From positions 558,001 through 622,000 of the forward strand of contig NZ_SDIC01000003.1 of the NCBI RefSeq assembly GCF_004116405.1: a stretch of 64,000 nt of DNA, in the 5' to 3' direction. This stretch comes from Halegenticoccus tardaugens (GTDB taxonomy: Archaea > Halobacteriota > Halobacteria > Halobacteriales > Haloferacaceae). Below the pieces are notes generated by a model. It worked only from the letters and a program-made list of their open reading frames with translations. It was not told the origin of the DNA and did no database searches. Positions 42,564 through 51,895 of this stretch are shown here, piece by piece (the stretch's first letter is position 1; each line of letters begins with the position of its first letter). The position numbers and the translations under genes are program-made.

Positions 42564-42746
42564 TCAGACCGAAAAGGGGTCCCAGTCGATCCGGATGAGG
42601 ACGAACAACCCGAGGAGCGACGCGCCGATGATTGCGACGCTGACGATCGAGATGACCCACGCGCCCGTGCCGGGTCGTTGGAACGGAACCGACACCGCGA
42701 GCAGCGCGAGCAGCACCACGTTGAGCGCGAACAGGACCCGCCACAC
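42564..42746 (-). CDS. 60-aa two-helix membrane protein coupled to the TrmB gene
   Basis: A GTG-started ORF (reading VWRVLFALNVVLLALL) beginning five bases after the TrmB stop codon. It has two hydrophobic helices (about 3-20 and 30-52) joined by a short loop (PFQRPGTGAW), and the tail RIDWDPFSV. The longer open frame upstream is a shadow of the TrmB gene. The close spacing suggests co-transcription with the ABC-transporter/TrmB operon. The function is unknown. Confidence 0.6.
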   Translation of the reverse strand: MWRVLFALNVVLLALLAVSVPFQRPGTGAWVISIVSVAIIGASLLGLFVLIRIDWDPFSV

Positions 42747-42751
42747 CGTCG

Positions 42752-43858
42752 TTATCTCCCTTCGGCCCCGCCTTCGTCCGGTTCGATGGGGTGCAACGTG
42801 ACGGATTCGGCCCGGTAGTCTTCGATGAATGCGCCCCGCCCGCCGACGCTGATCTCGCCCGCGTCGGTCTCGACGATGAGGCCGTTCTCCACGGGGAAAT
42901 CGCTCGTCGTCGGTTCGGTGATCGCCTGCCGGACGCGAGTCACCGGTCCGGCGAGTTCGAGCCCGGACTCCGTCCGCACCGTCGCGCCGAAGTCGGTCCC
43001 GGCGCGCTCGTGTAACGTCGCCTGCAGCACCGCGTGGCGGAACGCGCCGAACGTCGCCGGAAGCGGGCACGGTTCGGTCACGTACGTCTCCTTCGCGACG
43101 GGCCAGAAGCTGCTTACGAACGTCCCGAGTATGGACCCCGCGACGTGCTCTTGGGACAGCGCCACGGCGGTCTCGTCGGCGTGCGTTCCCGACAGCAACC
43201 CCGCGTCGCCGACGATCGCGGCGCGGTTGTCGGCGATGAGCATGAACGGCGCGTCCTCGCGCCAGCGCCGGACGACGCTCGCGGTCCCGTCGAACCGGCG
43301 GTCGTCGACCGCGGCGTCAGCCCCGCTGAGAAGGAGCAGCACGAACACTCCCCGATCGACCGCGTCGGCCAGTTCCGCCTGCACGCCCGGAAACACCCGC
43401 TCCGGCACGGAGAGGAACGCCTCCGCCTCGGCCCCCGAGAGGATCGCGTTCAGCCGCTTGAGCGCCGTCTGCCGCGACTTCACCGTCTCGAACTGCGCCG
43501 TCTGCGGCTCGGTCTCCGCGTACCTGTCCTCCAACGCGGGGGTGATGGCGTTCAACCGCTCCGACAGCGCGTTGATCGCCTCCGACGGCGGCCGGGCCCG
43601 GACCGTCGTCGGCGCGGCGTGTTCGTTCACCTGCACGAGCCCGCGGCTTTCGAGCCGCTCTGCGATGCTGTAGACGTACCGCGTGGAGACGCCGGCGTCC
43701 TCGGAGATCGTGCTCGCCTTCGCTTCCCCGCGTTCGAGCACGGCGAGGTACGTCTCGATCTCCTTCTCCGAGAGGCCGAAGACGCTCAGCTCGCGCCTGA
43801 GATCCCGGCGTTCGTCGTCGCCGTTCAGGTCCTCCTTCATCTCTCGGTCCTCAGTCAT
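42752..43858 (-). CDS. TrmB-family transcriptional regulator
   Basis: A 368-aa regulator of the TrmB family, which in archaea controls sugar transport and central carbon genes. The N-terminal winged helix (about 20-90) shows GLSEKEIETYLAVLERGEAKASTISEDAGVS-type residues, and YVYSIAERLESRGLV is the recognition helix. The C-terminal effector-binding part (about 115-365) has AFLSVPERVFP and ADAVDRGVFVLLL. The start at 43858 overlaps the ATPase stop as ATGACTGA, so the regulator is produced together with the ABC transporter it probably controls. The ligand is unknown. Confidence 0.88.
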   Translation of the reverse strand: MTEDREMKEDLNGDDERRDLRRELSVFGLSEKEIETYLAVLERGEAKASTISEDAGVSTRYVYSIAERLESRGLVQVNEHAAPTTVRARPPSEAINALSERLNAITPALEDRYAETEPQTAQFETVKSRQTALKRLNAILSGAEAEAFLSVPERVFPGVQAELADAVDRGVFVLLLLSGADAAVDDRRFDGTASVVRRWREDAPFMLIADNRAAIVGDAGLLSGTHADETAVALSQEHVAGSILGTFVSSFWPVAKETYVTEPCPLPATFGAFRHAVLQATLHERAGTDFGATVRTESGLELAGPVTRVRQAITEPTTSDFPVENGLIVETDAGEISVGGRGAFIEDYRAESVTLHPIEPDEGGAEGR

Positions 43859-45146
43859 CCGCGACGGACGGCTCCGCGCTTTCGCCGTCGTCGTAGAGGT
43901 GACAGGCGGTCGGGTGACGCTCTTCCGCCAGCACCGGGTGGCGGCGCTCGCAGATGCTCTCGTAGTCTTCGCGCAGCGCCTCGGACGCCGCGTCCCACGA
44001 TCCGTCGACGACGGATGCGAGCGCGCGGTCGATCCGCTCGCGGTGCGGCTCGGTGAGTGACTCGTCGAAGAACTCCTCGCGGAGGCGCGCGACCTCGGCG
44101 TCCCGCGCGGCGCTCTCGTCGATTCGCAGCGTCCGCTTTGCGACGGCGTTTCGAAGGTCCATGATCTCGCTGTAGAGCGCCTGACTGATATCCGTTTCCG
44201 CGGGCGGAATCACGCTCGGGCACCGCGTGTGGAACCGGCACCCGGACGGCGGGTTCACCGGATCGGGCACGTCGATCGTCCGGACGGGCGGCTCCTCGAC
44301 TCCCGCCTCCGGTTCGAGGTCCGCGGTCGCCCACCGGAGGACCTCGGTGTACGGGTGTTGCGGGTCCCCCAGCACCTCCTCGGCGGGACCGATCTCGACG
44401 AGTTCGCCGAGGTACATGATGCCGACGCGACCGCCCGACTTCTCCGCGAGGTAGCGCGCGTTCGAGAGGTTGTGCGAGATGAAGAGAAAGGACGTGTCGA
44501 ACTGCGATTGCAGTTCGAGCATCAGATCCATCATCTCGACTCGGAGCGACACGTCGAGGGCGCTCACCGCCTCGTCGGCGAGGATGAGATCCGGGTTCAT
44601 GAGCAGCGCCCGGACGAGCGCGACGCGCTGTTTCTCCCCGCCGGACAGCTGATGTGGGTAGCGGTTGGCGTAGTCCTCCGGCGGTTCCATCCCGACGCGT
44701 TCTACCATCCTGAGCACGCGCGCCCGTCGATCCTCCGTCGACATGTCCGGTTGCCACCGCTTCAGCGGCGCGGTGAGCGTCCGCATCACCGTCCGGTTGG
44801 GGTTGAGCGCCGAGCCGGGATCCTGGTGGATGATCTGCAACGACCGGCGGATCTTCTCGTACGGGATTTCGCCCCCGCCCGCTTTCGCCTCCCAGACGTC
44901 CTGCCCGCGGTACGTAACGGATCCGCCGGTGGGTCGCTGGACGCCGATGGCCGTCTTCCCGAGCGTGGTCTTTCCGCAGCCGGATTCGCCGACGAGCGCG
45001 ACGACGTCGTTCTCGTAGATATCCAGCGACACCCCGTCGACCGCCCCCACCGTGTCAGGGTCGTCGAACAGCGATTCGACGAAGCCCTGCTCCTTCTCGA
45101 AGTGGACCGCCACGTCCGACAGCGAGACGACTGGTTCGTCGCTCAT
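43851..45146 (-). CDS. ABC transporter ATP-binding protein (DppF-like)
   Basis: A 431-aa ATPase of the oligopeptide/dipeptide type. It has Walker A GESGCGKTT (about residue 54), the Q-loop IIHQDPGSALNPN, the signature LSGGE, Walker B LILADEAVSALD and the switch His in LFISHN. The C-terminal extension carries the CRFHTRCP cluster typical of Dpp/Opp ATPases, plus an extra acidic helical part (about 330-400). It overlaps the DppD-like gene by ATGA (45143-45146) and TrmB by eight bases. It powers import of the substrate captured by the 48252-50099 lipoprotein. Confidence 0.92.
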   Translation of the reverse strand: MSDEPVVSLSDVAVHFEKEQGFVESLFDDPDTVGAVDGVSLDIYENDVVALVGESGCGKTTLGKTAIGVQRPTGGSVTYRGQDVWEAKAGGGEIPYEKIRRSLQIIHQDPGSALNPNRTVMRTLTAPLKRWQPDMSTEDRRARVLRMVERVGMEPPEDYANRYPHQLSGGEKQRVALVRALLMNPDLILADEAVSALDVSLRVEMMDLMLELQSQFDTSFLFISHNLSNARYLAEKSGGRVGIMYLGELVEIGPAEEVLGDPQHPYTEVLRWATADLEPEAGVEEPPVRTIDVPDPVNPPSGCRFHTRCPSVIPPAETDISQALYSEIMDLRNAVAKRTLRIDESAARDAEVARLREEFFDESLTEPHRERIDRALASVVDGSWDAASEALREDYESICERRHPVLAEERHPTACHLYDDGESAEPSVADD

Positions 45147-46201
45147 CGCCCGCCCTCCGTTTCGATCTCGAAGGGGAGCGCCTCGGCGGCCTGTTCCCAG
45201 TAGTGGCAGGCGACGGCGCGATCAGCGCCGACATCGTCGTCGACCGGATCCTCGCTGAGACATCGGTCGTCTGCGAGCGGGCACCGCGAAGCGTACGAGC
45301 AGCCCTCGGGGATGTTGACCGGATCCGGCGCGGAACCGTCGATGGACCGCATCGTCGAAAGCGGCGCGTCGAGGTTCGGAACGGCCTTCAGAAGCGCCCG
45401 GGTGTACGGGTGGGCCGCGTCGCGGATCAGCTCCGCCGCGGGACCGCGTTCGATCAGATCGAACGCGTACATCACCGCCAGTCGATCCGCCAGTCCTGCG
45501 ACGAGCGGCAGGTCGTGCGTGATGAAGACGACCGTGAGGTCGTACTTCTCCTGTAGTTCCGACAGCAGCGACAGGATCGACCGCTGCATCAGGAGGTCGA
45601 GCGCCGCGGTCGGCTCGTCCATCACGAGCACGTTCGGTTCGAGGATGAGAGAAAGCGCGATGAGCGCCCGCTGGCTCATCCCGCCGGAGAGTTCGTGCGG
45701 GTACGAATCGAGCACGCGCTCGGAATCCAGATACAGGTCGGAGAGCAGTTCGTGCGCGCGATCCATCCCGACTTCCACGTTCGCGTCGTGCGCCCGCAGC
45801 GTCTCCTCGAAGTGCCCTCGGATGCTCATCGTCGGGTTGAACGAGGAGAGCGCGCCCTGGAACACCATCGAGATCTCCTCCCAGCGGAGGCGCTTCAGCT
45901 CCGCCGTCGAGAGGTTCAGGACGTCGACGGGATCGCCGTTCTCGGGGTAGTAGATGACCTCGCCCGTGAGCCGGCCCGGCTCCTCGACCGCGTCGAGCAT
46001 CGCCGAGGCGAGCATCGACTTGCCGGACCCGCTCTCCCCGACCACGCCGAGGATTTCGCGGCGTCTCACGTCGAGGTCGATCCCGTCGAGCACGCGGGCG
46101 GCGCCGCGATCCATCTCGAACGTGACGCTCGCGTCGCGGACGCTGAGTACGGTGTCCGCGTTCGGTTCTTCCGCCGCCGTCGGTCGTTCTGTCGTCGCCA
46201 T
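45143..46201 (-). CDS. ABC transporter ATP-binding protein (DppD-like)
   Basis: A 352-aa ATPase partner. Walker A is GESGSGKSM (about residue 53), the Q-loop is MVFQGALSSFNPT, the signature is LSGGM, and Walker B is VLVMDEPTAALD, with the His in FITHD. The C-terminal CSYASRCP region and later Cys residues are as in DppD. The start at 46201 (MATTERPTAAEE) shares its first base with the stop of the permease (one-base overlap). It ends in an ATGA overlap with DppF. Confidence 0.92.
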   Translation of the reverse strand: MATTERPTAAEEPNADTVLSVRDASVTFEMDRGAARVLDGIDLDVRRREILGVVGESGSGKSMLASAMLDAVEEPGRLTGEVIYYPENGDPVDVLNLSTAELKRLRWEEISMVFQGALSSFNPTMSIRGHFEETLRAHDANVEVGMDRAHELLSDLYLDSERVLDSYPHELSGGMSQRALIALSLILEPNVLVMDEPTAALDLLMQRSILSLLSELQEKYDLTVVFITHDLPLVAGLADRLAVMYAFDLIERGPAAELIRDAAHPYTRALLKAVPNLDAPLSTMRSIDGSAPDPVNIPEGCSYASRCPLADDRCLSEDPVDDDVGADRAVACHYWEQAAEALPFEIETEGGR

Positions 46202-47229
46202 CAGTTGATCATCTCCGCGGTGGTCGTGGGTCCGTCCGATTCGTCGTCTCCGTCGTCGTCGGGGATCGTCTTCGCGTGCCGTGCCCTGACGCGGGGGTTG
46301 AACAGTCGGTCCGCCGCCTGGGCGAACAGTGTCAGTCCGAGCGCGAGGATGACGACCGCGAGCATCGGAATGAGGAGCCAGTGGAACGCCTCCGGCGAGG
46401 AGACCGCCCCGGCCTGTCCGTGGGCGTCGTCCATCATCACGCCCCAGTTGACGCTGTTGTACGGCAGGATACCGAGGTAGTACAGCGCGACAGAACCGAA
46501 GATGACCGCCCGCGCCTGTTGGACGAAGTTCATCGTGATGTACGGCATCAGGTTCGGAACGATGTCCTTCCCGATGATCTCGCGCGTCGGGATGCCGATG
46601 ATCCGCGACGCCTCGACGTAGTTGGCGTCGCGGAGCGTCAGCACCTGCGAGCGGATCGCCCGCGCGAGCCCCGCCCACGCGTTGACGCTCAGGAGCACGC
46701 CGATGACGTACGGATTGCCGCTGAGCGACCCCGACAGCGCCCCCGCGAGGACGATGATGAGCGGCAGTCCGGGGATGGTGAGCGCGACGTCCGAAAGCGT
46801 CATGAGCACGCTGTCGACCGTCCCGCCCTTGTAGCCGGAGACGGTGCCGAGCACGGTCCCGATGACGACGGTGAACACCGCGCCAGCGGTGATCATCTTC
46901 AGCATCGCCGGGGTCGCGTGGACCGTCTGAGAGAGGATGCTGTGGCCCGAGTACGTCGTCCCGAGCGGGTGTTCGAGCGTCCTGAACGCGCCGATCAGCT
47001 GGCCGCCCTGGTTCGGCGACGGTTCCGGGACGACGAGCACGCCCACCGTCCCCATCAGGAGATAGACGGCGATGATGAAAAGCGAGATTCGCGCCCGCCA
47101 GTCGCTCCAGACGATCCGCATCGGCGCGAGTACCTGCTCGTCCAGCGCCTGCCGGTAGCGCTCGCGCTTCGTGAGGCTCGTCTCCGAGACCGTCTCGAAG
47201 TCGGAGACGTCTGCCTCAGTATGACTCAC
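46201..47229 (-). CDS. ABC transporter permease (DppC-like)
   Basis: A 342-aa permease of the binding-protein-dependent family. A cytosolic N-terminus of about 45 residues precedes six helices. The conserved EAA-type cytosolic loop is NYVEASRIIGIPTREII. The start is GTG at 47229 (VSHTEADVSDF), 14 bases inside the end of the DppB-like gene, which is the only start that fits; the upstream ATG is deep in that gene. It forms the channel with DppB. Confidence 0.9.
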   Translation of the reverse strand: MSHTEADVSDFETVSETSLTKRERYRQALDEQVLAPMRIVWSDWRARISLFIIAVYLLMGTVGVLVVPEPSPNQGGQLIGAFRTLEHPLGTTYSGHSILSQTVHATPAMLKMITAGAVFTVVIGTVLGTVSGYKGGTVDSVLMTLSDVALTIPGLPLIIVLAGALSGSLSGNPYVIGVLLSVNAWAGLARAIRSQVLTLRDANYVEASRIIGIPTREIIGKDIVPNLMPYITMNFVQQARAVIFGSVALYYLGILPYNSVNWGVMMDDAHGQAGAVSSPEAFHWLLIPMLAVVILALGLTLFAQAADRLFNPRVRARHAKTIPDDDGDDESDGPTTTAEMIN

Positions 47230-48226
47230 GCGCCTCACCTCCTTCGGCACGGGGGTCGATCACGCCGTACGTCACGTCCGCGACGAATACGCCGATCGTG
47301 ACCGCGATCGCGATGAGGATGAACGCGCCCATCATCACCGGGTAGTCGCGCTGGCCGATCGCCTGAATCATGTAGTACCCGACGCCGGGGTACGCGAAGA
47401 TCTCCTCTAGGATGATCGAGCCGCCGAACATGAAGCCGATGGCGATGAGGAGACCGGTGTACATCGGCAGGATGGCGTTGCGGCCGACGTACCGCAGGGC
47501 GATGCGCCGCTCCGGCAGCCCCCGGAGCCGGGCGACTCGGAGGTAGTCCTCGCCGAGCACGCGGATGCTGTTGCCGCGCATGTTCAGCGCCCAACCGCCG
47601 AAGCTCGCGACGACGAGCGAGACGATGGGAAGCGCGCCGTGGTGCATCGCGCTGAGGAGGAACTCGGGGCTGAGTCCGGGTTCGAGCCCGGAGGCGTACT
47701 GCCCGCCGGTCGGGAACCACCCGAACCGGTATCCGGCGAACGTCAGGAGCAACAGGGCGATGACGTACGACGGCACCGAGTTCGTGAGGAGCGACACGGC
47801 GGTCGAGCCGACGTCGAAGCCGCTTCCCTCGCGGTACGCCATGAACGCGCCGAGGACGACACCGAGGACGAACGCGATGAAAAGCGACGTCGCCATGAGG
47901 AAGACGGTCCAGGGGATGGCGGGACCGAGCACCGCAGCCGCCGGCTCGTTGTGCCACGTCGACGTGCCGAAGTCACCGCGGAGTATCGCCGCCATGTAGT
48001 CGACGTACTGGACGTACAACGGTTCGTCGACCGCGAGGTTCGTCTGCGACGCGATGCGCTGGTTGATCTGCTCCTGCGTGAGCGAACCGCCGCTCTGCTG
48101 GATGAGCTGCGCCCGCAGGAAGTCGGCGGGACCGCCGGGCAGGAGCCTGACGATGACGAACGAGAGCGTGATGACCGAAAAGACGGTGAACACCGCCTGT
48201 GCGGTCCGTTTGAGTAGATAGCTCAT
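47216..48226 (-). CDS. ABC transporter permease (DppB-like)
   Basis: A 336-aa permease that starts SYLLKRTAQAVFTVFSVITLSFVI, the classic DppB N-terminal helix. It has an extracellular loop with RGDFGTSTW, and the EAA loop with YLRVARLRGLPERRI. Six helices are visible. It lies 25 bases downstream of the solute-binding-protein gene, within the operon. Confidence 0.92.
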   Translation of the reverse strand: MSYLLKRTAQAVFTVFSVITLSFVIVRLLPGGPADFLRAQLIQQSGGSLTQEQINQRIASQTNLAVDEPLYVQYVDYMAAILRGDFGTSTWHNEPAAAVLGPAIPWTVFLMATSLFIAFVLGVVLGAFMAYREGSGFDVGSTAVSLLTNSVPSYVIALLLLTFAGYRFGWFPTGGQYASGLEPGLSPEFLLSAMHHGALPIVSLVVASFGGWALNMRGNSIRVLGEDYLRVARLRGLPERRIALRYVGRNAILPMYTGLLIAIGFMFGGSIILEEIFAYPGVGYYMIQAIGQRDYPVMMGAFILIAIAVTIGVFVADVTYGVIDPRAEGGEARESY

Positions 48227-48251
48227 TGCGGTGTGAAACCTGCGCGGAGAA

Positions 48252-50099
48252 TCACTCGCGCTTCGCCGTCCAGCGGCCCTTGCGCGGAAGCCACTCGGTG
48301 GGCCAGTACTGCTGCAGTTCCGCGCTGTCCGCCGGCGGGACGTTCCAGTCGTCGTCGGTGACGAACGTCTGTGCGAGCTTCTCCTGGATCGGCAACACCG
48401 GCAGCGTCTGGTTCGTGATCCACGCGAGTTCCCTGATCAGTTCGTCGGCCTCGTCGCCGTCGGCCCGCGAGAGATCCGAGACGAGGTCGGCGGGGGCGAC
48501 GGTTTCGGTCGACCCGTCGGGATCGTCCATCGGCGGCACCTCGACCTCCGAGGGGACGTTCCAGACGTCTTCGGCGTCGTAGCTGCGGTAGATGAAGTCG
48601 AAGTGGAAGTAGGGGTAGCTCTGATCGTAGCTCGCCCACCCCTGCAGCGCGAGGACGAAGTCGCCCTCGTCGTAGTCTTTCCCCCAGTACGTCGAGGTGT
48701 CCTTCGCGATGAGTTCCGACTGGATGCCGAACTCCTTCAGGTTGCTGACGAGCGTCTCCGCACCCGCGATCCAGTCGGTGAACCCCTGCGGGCCCTTGAC
48801 CGGCGCGCGGAGGGGGTCGCCGTTTCCGTCGACCCACGAGTCGCCGTCCTTCTCGTAGCCGGCGTCGCGCAGGAGGGTCGTCGCTTTCTCCTCGTCGGGC
48901 TCGTACCGATCGAACTGGTCGACGACGCCGTCGAGCCACTGATCTTTGATCTCGTCGTTGAACGCGCCGGTGAGCCCCGAAGGGATCTCGACGGCCAGTT
49001 TCGAGTCGGTTCCCGCCCCGGAGTTCATCGCGACGTTCTCGCGGTTGATCACGTGCGCGATGGCCTTGCGAACCCGTACATCGCCGAACTGCTCGTCTTC
49101 AAGGTTGAAGACGACGCCCATCCCCCAGTGACGCGGGATCAGGCCGATTCGGGCGCTGTCCGGGAGCTGATTCACCTTGTTCTCGGGCATGAACAGCGTC
49201 GCTTCGCCGTCGATCTTCCCGTTGATGAGCGCGTCCCACCGCTGGGAGTTCTCCGGCAGGTAGAGATACTCGACCTGCGGGATGTTGACGTTGTCCACGT
49301 CGGGGTGGTCCTCGAACTTCGTGAGCAGCGTCCGCTGGCTATCGGCGCTCTCCCACGCGAACGGTCCGTTGCCGATCGGCTCCGGTTCGCTGTAATTCTG
49401 GAGGTCGGCGACGGCGTCGCCCTCTTCGTCCTCGCTCTCGGCGGACTCGATCGCGTCGAGGAACTCCCCGTAGATGCTCTCCTTCGCGCGGAGCCGAACC
49501 GGCTGGAGGTGCGCGAGCACGACCTCCTCGTTGATGTCCTGTGAGAACTCGATCCTCGCCGTCCGGTCGTCGGGGGTGGTGACGTCCGCGGCGACGTCGT
49601 CGACGTAGTTCCCGAGCGACCCGCCGGTGTACATGTCGAACTTCAGTTGCATCGCGACGTCGGTGCCGGTGACGGCGTCGCCGTCGTGCCACGTCAGCCC
49701 GTCGCGGACCGTGAGCGTCAGCGTTCGTCCCTCGAAGGCCCAGTCGGAGACGGCGTACCCTTTGTACTCCTGTTCTTCGAGGTTGTACTCCATCAGCCGG
49801 TCGAAGAGCATCCGGCGTGCCTCACCATCGTTCTTCGCGTTCCACACGTTGTACTGGGAGTCGCGGGGGACGGCCCACTGAGCGAGAGAGAGCGTGTCGT
49901 CCTGCGGTTCGCCGTCGTGCTGGACCTCGGCTTCATCCGGGAGCGGCGTACCGACGTTCCCCTCATCCGCGGGTTCGGCGGCTTGCTGGCCGCCGCACCC
50001 GGCGAGGCCCGCGGCGATACCCGTCGCACCCACCCCGGACACGAACCGCCGGCGCGTCGTTCGATACCCATCAGAACTACTATTGTTATTGTTTGCCAT
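48252..50099 (-). CDS. Family-5 ABC solute-binding lipoprotein
   Basis: A 615-aa Tat lipoprotein: RRRF at about residues 16-19, and a lipobox ending AGC near residue 35. It has the normal family-5 order, unlike the permuted homologue at 30501: LSLAQWAVPRD, GLTWHDGDAVTGTDVAMQLKF near residue 145, the domain NVAMNSGAGTDSK, and the C-lobe AGAETLVSNLKEFGIQSELIAKD from about 450. The operon order SBP-DppB-DppC-DppD-DppF-TrmB points to uptake of an oligosaccharide or peptide; the TrmB regulator favours a sugar. The ligand is unknown. Confidence 0.92.
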   Translation of the reverse strand: MANNNNSSSDGYRTTRRRFVSGVGATGIAAGLAGCGGQQAAEPADEGNVGTPLPDEAEVQHDGEPQDDTLSLAQWAVPRDSQYNVWNAKNDGEARRMLFDRLMEYNLEEQEYKGYAVSDWAFEGRTLTLTVRDGLTWHDGDAVTGTDVAMQLKFDMYTGGSLGNYVDDVAADVTTPDDRTARIEFSQDINEEVVLAHLQPVRLRAKESIYGEFLDAIESAESEDEEGDAVADLQNYSEPEPIGNGPFAWESADSQRTLLTKFEDHPDVDNVNIPQVEYLYLPENSQRWDALINGKIDGEATLFMPENKVNQLPDSARIGLIPRHWGMGVVFNLEDEQFGDVRVRKAIAHVINRENVAMNSGAGTDSKLAVEIPSGLTGAFNDEIKDQWLDGVVDQFDRYEPDEEKATTLLRDAGYEKDGDSWVDGNGDPLRAPVKGPQGFTDWIAGAETLVSNLKEFGIQSELIAKDTSTYWGKDYDEGDFVLALQGWASYDQSYPYFHFDFIYRSYDAEDVWNVPSEVEVPPMDDPDGSTETVAPADLVSDLSRADGDEADELIRELAWITNQTLPVLPIQEKLAQTFVTDDDWNVPPADSAELQQYWPTEWLPRKGRWTAKRE

Positions 50100-50142
50100 A
50101 GTTCACGTTCTGTTGTGAAATACTGTATAATAAAAGTTCGGA
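50100..50142 (-). promoter_or_regulatory. Promoter and candidate operator of the ABC transporter operon
   Basis: On the minus strand a TTTTATTATAC box lies at about 50126-50137, about 33 bases before the ATG at 50099. Between it and the start codon is an inverted repeat, TTCAC (50102-50106), eight bases, GTGAA (50115-50119). Its position would let a bound repressor block transcription; the TrmB-family protein of the same operon is the natural candidate. Confidence 0.45.
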
Positions 50143-50911
50143 TGAAATTTTACTACAGAATTTTTATCAGCCGTCACACGCCGAAACGTCCGCGGTTTCG
50201 GAGGCCGCCCACCTCTCAACTCGCGTACCCGACGGTCGAGGATCGCCTCGTCCGCGCTGGCGGCCCAGCCGCGGTAAAGCGTTCAACGATGGTGGACGAC
50301 GTACCTCGTCTCGACGGAGCGACGTCTCACGCCGCCCCCACGCTCGTTCGAGTGCATCGCATGGAGACATAAATAATCATACTACTCTATCCGACGTTCG
50401 ATTCGATTCTCCCTTTAACATATTAAATACCGCATTATATAGTAAAATTAAGAATTAAAATTCAGATTCAAGCCTAACTTCGGCAATAAAATTTGAATAC
50501 GAGGTACATCTATCCCTATCGAACATCGACGATCCAATTATTTATATTCAAATGGTCCCGCGGTAGCCGACGATCGCGGGGGAATTCGACCGACCGACGG
50601 CCGGGCCGACTACTCCTTTTTCGTCGACACGACCGCACCTGCGTGACAGGAATATGACCGTCACGCCCGTCCGAATTCGTTCATCGATCTTGAACGCCGT
50701 TCCCGCGCCGTACCGGGCGTCGCCGCCCTCACGACCGCGTCGGCGACCGCCTCGCGCCGATCCTCGTTCGCGATCCTGCTCTGGGATCGTTCGCCGTTCC
50801 GTCTTCGGTCATGACCGACTCCTCCGTCGCCATCGATAAAATCCGCTCGGGTCCGAGCGATCCGCGCCCGACGGCGGACGTCGAACCGCGTCCCGAGAGC
50901 GGACCGAACCG
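50143..50911. other. Long AT-rich intergenic region
   Basis: About 770 bases upstream of the ABC operon and downstream of the hydroxyacid dehydrogenase gene. The stretch 50380-50555 is strongly AT-rich (for example CATATTAAATACC, AAGAATTAAAATTC). No convincing ORF, tRNA or repeat is seen; ORFs at 50654-50839 and through 50372 have no coding signature. Confidence 0.4.
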
Positions 50912-51895
50912 TCAGTCGCCCTCGGGTACCACGATCTGATTTTCCAGATCCTCGTACCCGCCCGTCTCGTCGATCCGCTCGACGTTGCGGCTCACGATGT
51001 CCGCGAGGCGCGTCCAGTGTTCGGGCGAGTGACCCGCGTTGTGCGGCGTGATCAGGACGTTCTCGAACGTCCACAGCGGATGCTCTGCGGGGAGCGGCTC
51101 GGGATCGGTGACGTCGAGCGCCGCGCCCCGGATCGAGTTCTTCTCTACGGCTCGAACGAGCGCCGACGTGTCGACGATCGGTCCGCGACCGACGTTGACG
51201 ACGACGGCGCGCGGCGGCAGCGTCTCGAACGCCGCCTCGTCGATCAACCCGCGCGTCGTCTCCGAGAGCGGGGCGGCGACGAGCAGGTAGTCCGTGCGCG
51301 CGAGCGCCTCGTGGATCGCCTCCGCCTCGAACCCGATCACCTCGTCGGTCGGGCCGCCCTTCTCCGGCGTGTACCGCACGCCGATCGTCTTGACCTCGAA
51401 CCCCGACAACCGCTGGACGATCGCCTCCCCGATGGCTCCGAGGCCGACGACGGTCACGACGCCGTCTTTCAGTTCGTGCGATTGAAAGTGCCGCCACTCG
51501 CGTCGTCGCTGTCTTCGCCACCCCTCGTGGAGACGCCTCGCGAACACGAGCACGTATCCGAGGACCTGCTCCGCGATGTTCGGGGCGTGAATCCCTGACG
51601 CGTTCGTCACCGCCACGCCCTCCTCGGCCAGGGCGTCGAGCGGGAGGTGATCGTAGCCGGCCGCCACGCCCGCGAACAGCCGCAAATTCTCTGCGTCTCG
51701 TACTAGCTCCTCGTCGACGTCGACGCCGGTCACGACCCGCGCGCGTCTCGCGAGCGTCCGTTCCTCCGTCGGCGTTCTGGCGAGCCTGACGTCGTGGTTC
51801 GGCAGTCGCCGTCGGAGTTCGTCCCGGTAATCCTCGGCCGGGAGCCCGTGGGTGTCCCGTCGAAGCACGACGACGTCTGGGTCCGTGTCGGTCAT
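50912..51895 (-). CDS. D-2-hydroxyacid dehydrogenase
   Basis: A 327-aa NAD-dependent dehydrogenase of the D-isomer specific 2-hydroxyacid family. It has the nucleotide loop GLGAIGEAIVQRL at about residue 150, the GVAAGYDHLPLDAL region, NVGRGPIVDTSALV and the catalytic ITPHNAGHSPEHW His. The start at 51895 (MTDTDPDVVVLRR) is chosen over the farther in-frame start at 52189 because the latter overlaps AT-rich promoter DNA. The substrate (glyoxylate, phosphoglycerate or other) is unknown. Confidence 0.9.
   Translation of the reverse strand: MTDTDPDVVVLRRDTHGLPAEDYRDELRRRLPNHDVRLARTPTEERTLARRARVVTGVDVDEELVRDAENLRLFAGVAAGYDHLPLDALAEEGVAVTNASGIHAPNIAEQVLGYVLVFARRLHEGWRRQRRREWRHFQSHELKDGVVTVVGLGAIGEAIVQRLSGFEVKTIGVRYTPEKGGPTDEVIGFEAEAIHEALARTDYLLVAAPLSETTRGLIDEAAFETLPPRAVVVNVGRGPIVDTSALVRAVEKNSIRGAALDVTDPEPLPAEHPLWTFENVLITPHNAGHSPEHWTRLADIVSRNVERIDETGGYEDLENQIVVPEGD

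Noticed and set aside
49647..50372. 241-codon plus-strand ORF at the 5' end of the ABC operon
   Set aside because: Most of it is the antisense shadow of the binding-protein gene; the rest is a random extension into AT-rich DNA.
50654..50839. ORF in the long intergenic region
   Set aside because: Arg/Pro/Ser-rich translation with no coding signature; possibly a decayed remnant but unsupported.
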